This document shows positions 57,698 through 64,000 of a stretch of 64,000 nt of DNA, piece by piece (within the stretch, counting starts at the first letter, position 1; the number at the start of each line of letters is the position of its first letter). The notes beneath the pieces were generated by a model. It searched no databases and was not told the DNA's origin. It saw only the letters and a list, made by a program, of their open reading frames with translations. Source of the DNA: VFKU01 sp964620045. Lineage in GTDB: Bacteria > Hydrogenedentota > Hydrogenedentia > Hydrogenedentales > GCA-2746185. The position numbers were made by a program, and so were the translations under genes. The stretch lies in contig CAZUJL010000003.1 of NCBI GenBank assembly GCA_964620045.1, positions 124,001 to 188,000 on the forward strand, in the 5' to 3' direction.

Positions 57698-59023
57698 ATG
57701 TCTGAACGCAAACGCCGCGCCGCGCTGCACACGCTCGGCTGCCGCCTGAACAATTCCGAGACGACCCTGCTCGAGGAGCGTCTGCGCGCCGAGGGCTACG
57801 AGATCGTTCCCTTCGCAGACGCGACCGCCGACCTCGGCATTGTGAACACCTGCACCGTCACGCGCGAGGCGGATGTCAAGTCCCGCAAGGCGATCCGCGG
57901 ATTCATCCGCCGCAATCCGGGCGCATATGTGGCCGTCATTGGCTGCTATTCGCAGATGGGCCACCGCGCACTGGCCGAGATCGAGGGTGTGGACCTTATT
58001 GTCGGCAACCAGGAAAAGCTGAACGTGCTGGACTATGTCCAGGCCGGCAAAAACGAACAGCCGCTCGTCGTGCGCGATCAGTTCGAACGCGACGACTTCG
58101 TGATCGAGACCTCCGGCGATGCGCCGTTCTCGCGCCGCGCGAATCTGAAGATTCAGGATGGCTGCGATTTCATGTGCTCGTTCTGCGTGATCCCCTTCGC
58201 GCGCGGACGCGCCCGCAGCCGCGAGTTCGGCAATCTGCTGGATGAAGCGCGGCAACTTGTCGCGCGCGGCGCGAAGGAGCTTGTGCTCACGGGCGTGAAC
58301 ATCGGCACCTACGCGCACAACGGGCACACGATGCTCGACGTGATCGACGCGCTGAACGAGATCGACGGCCTGCGCCGCATCCGCATCAGCTCTATCGAGC
58401 CGACGACGATTCCGGTCGAACTCTTCGATCGCATGAACGATCCCGCGCACGCGCTGACGCCGTATCTGCACATTCCGATGCAGTCCGGCAGCGACCACGT
58501 GCTCGGCTTGATGCGCCGCAAATACTCCCGCGCGGAACTGCGCGATTTTGTGACCCTCGCCGCCGCGCGCGTGCCGGACATCTGCATCGGCACGGACGTG
58601 CTCGTGGGCACGCCGGGCGAGACGGAATCGGACTTCGCGGATACCTGCTCGCTGCTGGCCGACGGACCCTTCGACTACGCCCACGTGTTCAAGTATTCGG
58701 AGCGCGACGGCACCGCCGCCGTGCGGATGGATGGCAAAGTGGGCGAGGACGAAAAGAACCGCCGCAGCGCGGTGATTCGCGCGCTCAGCGGCCGGAAACT
58801 GGCGGCATTTCACGCGAAATACGAAGGCCGCGCCCTCGATGTATTGTTCGAAACGCAGGAAAACGGCCTCTGGAGCGGGTATACGGGGAATTACCTGCGG
58901 GTCGCCGCCGGTTCCGATGATATACTGGAAAACGAGCTGCGGGAGGTCGTTGTGGGCCGGTCCTGCGGCGATTTTGTGATGGGCGAGTTGACGCCCGCGG
59001 CCCAAATCGAGGTGTGCGCATGA
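57698..59023 (+). CDS. mtaB: tRNA t6A37 methylthiotransferase MtaB
   Basis: A 441-residue MiaB-family radical-SAM enzyme that makes ms2t6A at tRNA position 37. N-terminal cluster cysteines are Cys15, Cys52 and Cys83 (HTLGCRLNNSE, VNTCTVT, IGCYSQM). The radical-SAM cysteines are 156, 160 and 163 (GCDFMCSFCVIPFARGRARS). LGCRLNNSE and ARGRARSRE mark the MtaB subgroup rather than MiaB or RimO. HIPMQSGSDHVLGLMRRKYS and the C-terminal TRAM-like region are present. It overlaps the larE start by 4 nt. Together with miaB it covers both A37 methylthio modifications. Confidence 0.93.
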   Translation: MSERKRRAALHTLGCRLNNSETTLLEERLRAEGYEIVPFADATADLGIVNTCTVTREADVKSRKAIRGFIRRNPGAYVAVIGCYSQMGHRALAEIEGVDLIVGNQEKLNVLDYVQAGKNEQPLVVRDQFERDDFVIETSGDAPFSRRANLKIQDGCDFMCSFCVIPFARGRARSREFGNLLDEARQLVARGAKELVLTGVNIGTYAHNGHTMLDVIDALNEIDGLRRIRISSIEPTTIPVELFDRMNDPAHALTPYLHIPMQSGSDHVLGLMRRKYSRAELRDFVTLAAARVPDICIGTDVLVGTPGETESDFADTCSLLADGPFDYAHVFKYSERDGTAAVRMDGKVGEDEKNRRSAVIRALSGRKLAAFHAKYEGRALDVLFETQENGLWSGYTGNYLRVAAGSDDILENELREVVVGRSCGDFVMGELTPAAQIEVCA

Positions 59024-59889
59024 CGGACCACGCAGGCAACGGTGCGAACGGCAAGAGCGCGTTTGACCCCGCCGTCGCCGAGGCCAAAGAGGCCGCGCTG
59101 AAGGAAATCCTCGCGGGCTATCCCAGTCTTGCAGTGGCGTACTCCGGCGGCGTGGATTCGGCCTACCTGTCCGATGTAGCGCACGAAGTCCTCGGCGCGC
59201 GCGCCGATATGGTGCTCGCCGATTCGCCGAGCCTGCCGCGTTCCGAATTTTCCGACGCGTCCGACCTCGCCAACTCGCGCGGCTGGAACTTCATCGTCAT
59301 CACGACCAGCGAATTCGAGAACGAAGAGTATCTGAAGAACGACGGTCGCCGTTGTTATTTCTGCAAGTCGGAACTGTTCCGTCGGATGAAGGACTACGCC
59401 GAAGGCAAGCGCGTGACGAATCTGGCCTACGGCGCGATGGCGGACGACGCCTTCGACCCGACGCGCCTCGGCGCGCTCGCGGCGACCGAACACAAGATCG
59501 TCGCGCCGCTGCAAATGGCGCAGCTCGGCAAGGCGGAAATCCGCCATCTCAGCCGCCAGCGCGGCCTGCCGACTTCTGAAAAAGCGTCCTTCGCGTGTTT
59601 GTCCTCGCGTTTCCCGAAAGGCACGCGCGTCACGCTCGAAGACATCCGCAAAGTCGAAGCCGCCGAAGAAGTCCTGCGCAAGCACGGCTTCCACCAGTTC
59701 CGCGCGCGTCACCACGGCGACACCTGCCGCATCGAGATCGACCCGAGCGACATGGCCAAATTCGCCGAGCCCGCCGTCCGCCAAGACGTCGTCTCCGGCA
59801 TCAAGGCCGCCGGCTACGCCCACGTCACCCTCGACCTCGCCGGCTATCAGGATGCGACGATGCAGATGGTCGCGCCGGCGAAAGCCTGA
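59020..59889 (+). CDS. larE: ATP-dependent sacrificial sulfur transferase LarE
   Basis: A 289-residue PP-loop protein. LarE supplies sulfur for the nickel-pincer cofactor of lactate racemase by giving up its own cysteine sulfur. The PP-loop is SGGVDS (42-47). The sacrificial-cysteine region is ASFACLSSRFPKGTRV, with Cys193 at the expected place; RCYFCKSELF (112/115) is the conserved CxxC pair. The ATG overlaps mtaB's stop (ATGA). No larA, larB or larC is nearby, so it may serve a distant lar locus or another sulfur-insertion route. Linkage to mtaB is notable, as both deal with sulfur insertion. Confidence 0.92.
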   Translation: MTDHAGNGANGKSAFDPAVAEAKEAALKEILAGYPSLAVAYSGGVDSAYLSDVAHEVLGARADMVLADSPSLPRSEFSDASDLANSRGWNFIVITTSEFENEEYLKNDGRRCYFCKSELFRRMKDYAEGKRVTNLAYGAMADDAFDPTRLGALAATEHKIVAPLQMAQLGKAEIRHLSRQRGLPTSEKASFACLSSRFPKGTRVTLEDIRKVEAAEEVLRKHGFHQFRARHHGDTCRIEIDPSDMAKFAEPAVRQDVVSGIKAAGYAHVTLDLAGYQDATMQMVAPAKA

Positions 59890-59938
59890 TTCTTTCTCGA
59901 TACTGATCCGCTGAATCCGTCCGATCCGTGGCTGGTGT

Positions 59939-61558
59939 TTATTCCAACGGCGCGATATACCGCCCGCGCGCGATGATGTCTTTCGGATCGAGCGCGCGCT
60001 TGATGTCGGTGGCGACGTTCCAGAAGGTCGAGTCGTGCGCGCGGACTTTCGGCATGCCCTGCAGGCCGCTGCGGTAGATGGGATAGCCTGCGCCGATCAG
60101 CGTTTCGACGAGTTTCTCGTAGCACGCGGACGCCTTCTCGGATTCGCCCGGCGCGTTTTTGTCGAACGCGATATTCATGATCGCCACGAGCGAACGTTCC
60201 GTGAGCAGGATCATGCTGACGACGAAGTCGAAACCGTGCGCCTCGAAGATCGGCCGCGCGAGGTTCAGCACGCGCATCGCGTCCTCGCCGCGCATCGGCA
60301 TCACGGGGGAGACCCAGTAGAGGCCCACGCCGGAGTCGAGCGGATCGCCCGGACCTTCCGGCGGTTTGCGCAGCCGCCAGTACGCGCCCATGACGGGCTC
60401 GCGCGTCGGCACGCCTTTCAGCAGGTCATAGTTCGGCCGCAGGATTTTCAGCATGCGCTCGAAGCGGTGCCGTTGTCCGACCGCGCTCAGCACGTTGTGC
60501 AGCGACTCCAGCAAACCCAGTGTGCGATCGGTCACGAAGCGCACTTTCGCGATGCCGCTCAAGGCGCGCCGCAGCGCTTTTTTCCCTGCACGCACATGCG
60601 CGCGCGTGCCCGTCAACGAACCCGAGCCCTGCCATGCCTGTGCGCCAGAGACACTGCGCAGATGCTCGCGCACCTGCGCCGGCAACGGCGCCACGCCATT
60701 CGCGAGGTCCCACGGATATTTGCCGCTGCCCGCCAGCACGCGGACGTCGTTCCCAATATGGATCGCCGTGTTCAGCGTGCCCTCGAGCCGCAGCGGACGC
60801 AGCGCCTCGATGATGCGCGGGAAGTCTTCGAACTCACGCGCCTGCAGATAGAAGAACGCAAAGTCTTCCGGCTCGGGCATGAGCCACAGGCCAATTTTCG
60901 TGATGATGCCGTAGTTCGACTGTGTGAACAGGCCGTCCATGAACGGCCCGACGCCGTAGGGATAACAATGCGCCGCGTGCGCGCCGGGGAAATGGCCGAA
61001 GCCGGTATTCAACACGCGCCCATCCGCGAGCACGACCTCCATGCCGCAGCAGGTGAGCACGTGGTCTCCGTAGCGCGTGTGGCCGAAGCCGCGATCGGCG
61101 GTGTTGCCGACCAGACTCGAATCCGGCCCGGCGGCCGTCGCGTCCATCCACAGGCCGGACTTCGTGTCGCGCAGATGGTTGAACAACTGCCCCTGGCTCA
61201 CGCCCGGCTCGATCACGCAATACGCGAGGTCCGTGTGCACTTCGAGGATGCGGTTCATGCGGCCGAGATCGACAATCGCGGCGCCGTCCGTCGGCGCGCA
61301 GGCGTCGCCATAGCCCCAGTTCTTGCCGCACGAGATAGGGTAGAGGACCACGCCGTTTTCCGCCGCGACGCGCACAATCGCCTGCACCTGCTCGGTGCTC
61401 GTCGGATACAACACGCAGCTCGGCCGCGGCGCGTCCACTTGTGTCGTGCGCGAGTACCGCGCGATCGTGGCTGCGTCATCCTTCACGCCGTCTGCGCCAA
61501 GCACACCACGCCACGCGGTCAGCGCGGCGGGGAGTTGGGGAGTCGTGGAGATGGACAC
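59939..61558 (-). CDS. FAD-dependent oxidase/dehydrogenase of the VAO/PCMH family
   Basis: A 539-residue flavoprotein with the vanillyl-alcohol oxidase / p-cresol methylhydroxylase fold. The FAD-binding domain (~1-250) shows CVLYPTSTEQVQAIVRVAAE, LYPISCGKNWGYGDACA, and DLGRMNRILEVH with YCVIEPGVSQGQLF. FGHTRYGDHVLTCCGMEVVL and FTQSNYGIITKIGLWLMPEP fit VAO-type enzymes specifically. The substrate cap fills the rest and ends in KRALDPKDIIARGRYIAP. Phenolic alcohols or cresols are the usual substrates; that is family inference. It is divergent from the SGNH gene across 79 bp with an inverted repeat. Confidence 0.9.
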   Translation of the reverse strand: MSISTTPQLPAALTAWRGVLGADGVKDDAATIARYSRTTQVDAPRPSCVLYPTSTEQVQAIVRVAAENGVVLYPISCGKNWGYGDACAPTDGAAIVDLGRMNRILEVHTDLAYCVIEPGVSQGQLFNHLRDTKSGLWMDATAAGPDSSLVGNTADRGFGHTRYGDHVLTCCGMEVVLADGRVLNTGFGHFPGAHAAHCYPYGVGPFMDGLFTQSNYGIITKIGLWLMPEPEDFAFFYLQAREFEDFPRIIEALRPLRLEGTLNTAIHIGNDVRVLAGSGKYPWDLANGVAPLPAQVREHLRSVSGAQAWQGSGSLTGTRAHVRAGKKALRRALSGIAKVRFVTDRTLGLLESLHNVLSAVGQRHRFERMLKILRPNYDLLKGVPTREPVMGAYWRLRKPPEGPGDPLDSGVGLYWVSPVMPMRGEDAMRVLNLARPIFEAHGFDFVVSMILLTERSLVAIMNIAFDKNAPGESEKASACYEKLVETLIGAGYPIYRSGLQGMPKVRAHDSTFWNVATDIKRALDPKDIIARGRYIAPLE

Positions 61559-61573
61559 GCGGGCCTCTTGTCA

Positions 61574-61588
61574 ATAGATTTCATCTAT
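61574..61588. promoter_or_regulatory. Inverted repeat in the VAO/SGNH divergent promoter
   Basis: ATAGAT-TTC-ATCTAT is a perfect 6+6 inverted repeat in a 79-bp divergent gap. TATAGT at 61586-61591 is a plausible -10 for the SGNH gene. It may be an operator for one or both genes. Confidence 0.4.
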
Positions 61589-61637
61589 AGTAAAGCACGC
61601 GGCAAAATGCGTCAATTCCGCGCCCAAATCAGCTACT

Positions 61638-62888
61638 ATGCGCCCGATGACGGCCAAACCGCCTCCCATTCCGACCAAGTCCAACGGACTCGCCGCCGCT
61701 ATTGTGGGCATCGCGTTTATTTTTGCAGCCGCTGCCCTGATCGAACTTCGGACGTGGCGTCCAACGAACATCGGCCATGCCCTCATGCTCGCGGTATTGA
61801 TATTGATCATTCTCGGAAGCGCGTTGATTCGAGCGCGCCGCCGAATATCGACCGCCAATATTCTCCTGCTCGTCGCGTCCTGTGTGATCGGGCTTGCGGT
61901 CGCCGAGGTCGCGCTCGCGGTTGTCGGCATCCCGCCCCTCAAGCGCATCGTGTGGACCGCGCCCGATCTCGTTCCGTGGTGGGGCGCGAACGCCACCGGT
62001 CAGGTCCGTTTCATCCCTGAAAAGTATGACGGCCCCTGGATCATCAATCCGCAGGGCTTCCCCGACACCGACGATTTCGCGAAACCGCCCGCCGCGCCGC
62101 GCCGCATTCTTCTTTTAGGCGACTCGTTCGCGTACGGCGCGAGCGCGTCGGCCGAGTCCAAATCGTTTGCTGAACTTCTTGACGCTGCGCTGCCCCAAAC
62201 AGTGTGGAACTACGCGATTCCCGGAACCGGCCAGCAGGAACAGCTTGAGCTTCTGACCGGTGCGCCTGCCGACGCCGAGGTCGTCGTCGCCACGTTGTAT
62301 CGAAACGATTTCGCCGACAACCTTCTGCCGCCGTGGCGGTTTTATGTATTCGCCGACGGCTCGTGGGTCGATCGCTTCGAAAGATTGGATACGGGCGGCT
62401 TCACTGAACTCACGCCGTTGCAAGCCTATCGACGCGCCTTCGGCGTCCAAAATTTTCGCGATGTGCTGAAGGCGTCCAGAACAGCGAGCGCGATCGCCGG
62501 GCTGGTGCACAAATTAGATTCCCCCCATAGCCTTTTTATACCGAAACCCACACCCGGTTACGATCAAACGAAAGCCCTCGTCGCTCAATTGCAAAAGACC
62601 GCCGTGGCGCGTCACGCCAGATTTGTGCTCGTATTAATTCCGGATCGTGACGATCTCGCCGTGCCGTCGGATGTGTATATGGATTCCCTGCGGCTCTGCG
62701 ACGAACTCGGGATCCCGTGCATCGATCTGCGGCAGGACTTGCAGGAATTCGACTATGCCCCATTGCCCGATACCCACTGGAACGACTCCGGCCACGCCAA
62801 GGTGGCCGCGCGTTTGCAGCGTGAACTCGATCAAAAAACCGACGAAACCGTCAGCCGTGAAAAGGGCGCCGACGACCCGATACGATGA
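61638..62888 (+). CDS. Membrane-anchored SGNH/GDSL hydrolase-like protein
   Basis: A protein of 416 residues. Three hydrophobic segments fill residues ~18-97 (AAAIVGIAFIFAAAALIE, LMLAVLILIILGSAL, ILLLVASCVIGLAVAEVALA). An extracytoplasmic SGNH domain follows: block I is LLLGDSFAYGAS (Ser163), the block II/III region is WNYAIPGTGQQEQLELL, and the catalytic Asp/His are in PDTHWNDSGHAKVA near residue 380. Esterase or acyl-transfer activity on polysaccharide or lipid is typical. It stands alone in the plus direction, 24 nt before the epoxide-hydrolase-like gene, so the two are probably co-transcribed. Confidence 0.85.
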   Translation: MRPMTAKPPPIPTKSNGLAAAIVGIAFIFAAAALIELRTWRPTNIGHALMLAVLILIILGSALIRARRRISTANILLLVASCVIGLAVAEVALAVVGIPPLKRIVWTAPDLVPWWGANATGQVRFIPEKYDGPWIINPQGFPDTDDFAKPPAAPRRILLLGDSFAYGASASAESKSFAELLDAALPQTVWNYAIPGTGQQEQLELLTGAPADAEVVVATLYRNDFADNLLPPWRFYVFADGSWVDRFERLDTGGFTELTPLQAYRRAFGVQNFRDVLKASRTASAIAGLVHKLDSPHSLFIPKPTPGYDQTKALVAQLQKTAVARHARFVLVLIPDRDDLAVPSDVYMDSLRLCDELGIPCIDLRQDLQEFDYAPLPDTHWNDSGHAKVAARLQRELDQKTDETVSREKGADDPIR

Positions 62889-62912
62889 CCGCGACTCGTG
62901 GAGGGTGACGCA

Positions 62913-64000
62913 ATGAACGATCGACAAGGCATCAACCGCAGAGATTTTCTTGCGCGCGCGGCGATCGCGGGCGGTGCGGCTTTCGGTGGACTCACGCTGA
63001 ATGCGCGCGCCGAAGTGAAACCGGAAGTGTACGCGAAAGCCGAAGCGGCCGGATTCCCGAAACCGAAATACGTCGAGACGAACGGCATCCGAATGGCCGT
63101 GTACGAAAAGGGCGAAGGCTTCCCCGTCATCTTCAGCCACGGGTTCCCCGAGTTGGGATTCTCATGGCGCCATCAGATCGATGCACTGTCGAAGGCTGGC
63201 TTCCGCGCGATCGCGCCGGATCAGCGTGGCTACGGCCGCACGAGCCGCCCGGAGAAAGTGGAGGACTACGACATCCACCACTTGACCGGCGACCTCGCGG
63301 GCATGATGGACAAGCTCGGTATTGACAAGGCCGTGTTCTGTGGGCACGACTGGGGCGGCGCGGTCGTGTGGCAAATGGCGCACCTGCACAAGGACCGCGT
63401 CGCGGGCGTCATCGGCGTGAACACGCCCTACATGCCGCGCGCGCCGATGAACCCCATCGACATGCTCAAGCAGATGCGCGGCGAGAACAACTACATCGTC
63501 TACTTCCAGCAGCCGGGCGTGGCCGACACGTTCCTGCACGACAACGTCGACAAGGCCTTCCGCGCGTTCCTGCGCAAGAGCCCGCTCACGGCGGAAGCGT
63601 TCGCGAAACTTCCGGCCGATTCGCCGATGCGTAATTTCGACATCAAGCAGATGATCGAAGCCGGCGCCGCGGGCACGGGCGGCTACGTGTGCAGCGAAGA
63701 AGAGCTGAACGTGTACATCGAGACCTTCCGCGACACGGGCTTCACCGGTGGCATCAACTGGTACCGCAACATCGAGCGGAACTGGAAGACCACCGAGGGG
63801 CAGCCGCAGAAAATCGAAGTGCCGGCCGCGTTGTATGTCGGTGCGGAGGACGACGTGATTCTGCCGCCGTCGATGCAGGAAGCCAGCGCGGCGCTGGTGC
63901 CGGGTCTGGAGATGCACGTCATCCAGAATTGCGGCCACTGGACGCAGCAGGAACGCGCCGAGGAATTGAACACGATCCTGATCGGCTGGCTGACGAAACG
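62913..64000 (+). CDS. Tat-exported alpha/beta hydrolase, epoxide-hydrolase-like (3' end outside window)
   Basis: The frame opens at the ATG at 62913 (after gagggtga) and runs off the right edge; 362 codons are visible. INRRDFLARAAIAGGAAF is a Tat signal ending near ARA (residue 33). The alpha/beta-hydrolase core has HGFPE (76-80, oxyanion region), PDQRGYGRTSRP, and the nucleophile elbow CGHDWGGAVVW (Asp146), which is the epoxide hydrolase/dehalogenase type. The cap follows with YFQQPGVADTFL and GGINWYRNIERNW. VIQNCGHWTQQERAE carries the catalytic histidine. It hydrolyses epoxides or similar substrates outside the cytoplasm. Gene context gives no substrate. Confidence 0.9.
   Translation, partial: MNDRQGINRRDFLARAAIAGGAAFGGLTLNARAEVKPEVYAKAEAAGFPKPKYVETNGIRMAVYEKGEGFPVIFSHGFPELGFSWRHQIDALSKAGFRAIAPDQRGYGRTSRPEKVEDYDIHHLTGDLAGMMDKLGIDKAVFCGHDWGGAVVWQMAHLHKDRVAGVIGVNTPYMPRAPMNPIDMLKQMRGENNYIVYFQQPGVADTFLHDNVDKAFRAFLRKSPLTAEAFAKLPADSPMRNFDIKQMIEAGAAGTGGYVCSEEELNVYIETFRDTGFTGGINWYRNIERNWKTTEGQPQKIEVPAALYVGAEDDVILPPSMQEASAALVPGLEMHVIQNCGHWTQQERAEELNTILIGWLTK

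Noticed and set aside
60035..62020. 661-codon plus-strand frame opposite the VAO flavoprotein gene
   Set aside because: Antisense to a gene with clear FAD-binding motifs, and its composition is dominated by Arg, His and Ala.
1..64000. CRISPR array or phage region
   Set aside because: No regularly spaced identical repeats and no phage structural or integrase genes were found.

Overview
The window is GC-rich and gene-dense, with about 55 protein genes on both strands and no rRNA, tRNA or CRISPR seen. Two copies of the Planctomycete-type gene pair (PSD1/DUF1549-DUF1553 protein followed by a twin-arginine DUF1501 protein) point to the Planctomycetes-Verrucomicrobia-Hydrogenedentota range. A Gram-negative envelope is indicated by RND efflux, PspA/PspC, lipoproteins and a PQQ dehydrogenase. 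Candidatus Hydrogenedentota is my best guess, but the phylum is an inference.

Layout. (1) 1-14 kb, sugar region: a tight plus-strand operon encodes a PSD1 protein (cut by the window edge), DUF1501, galactose-mutarotase lipoprotein, SDR oxidoreductase, ribose-type binding protein, ATPase and permease. It faces an FGGY kinase, which is divergent from a second PSD1-DUF1501 pair. (2) 14-18 kb: MoeA with a MauE-thioredoxin fusion, then a long acyl-CoA dehydrogenase with a clear terminator. (3) 18.5-20.3 kb: amt-glnK nitrogen module, with a P-II lacking the usual uridylylation tyrosine, and a VOC-gene remnant. (4) 20.4-24.5 kb: a translationally coupled minus-strand operon of membrane PPIase, HupE-like N-domain protein, DUF3604 protein and a small membrane protein. 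(5) 24.7-33 kb: rhodanese, WYL regulator with DinB, MsbA-like ABC exporter with Lhr helicase. (6) 33-38.6 kb, lipid region: universal stress protein, a three-domain MFE-2-like beta-oxidation protein, a GIY-YIG gene inside inverted 81-nt repeats, an acyl-CoA dehydrogenase and a divergent TetR regulator with TTATAA operator repeats. (7) 38.6-47.7 kb, envelope region: PQQ dehydrogenase, HD protein, pspA-pspC and an RND pair; the divergent pspA/RND gap holds two sigma-54-like promoters. (8) 47.7-54.2 kb: receiver protein, Nudix, a DUF1704/QEGLA metallopeptidase-like protein, aldehyde dehydrogenase, GNAT, YtxJ bacilliredoxin and methyltransferase. (9) 54.4-64 kb: miaB-pepA, a small membrane protein-mtaB-larE operon, a VAO-type flavoprotein, an SGNH protein and an exported epoxide-hydrolase-like protein cut by the right edge.

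The most unusual structure is the 468-bp GIY-YIG cassette at 36248-36715. Its two flanking 81-nt elements have identical ends and compensating stem changes, and one supplies the end of the nuclease reading frame. Related palindromes with the same GTCAT...CTC frame and co-varying arms occur at 42.9, 50.3 and 54.3 kb.
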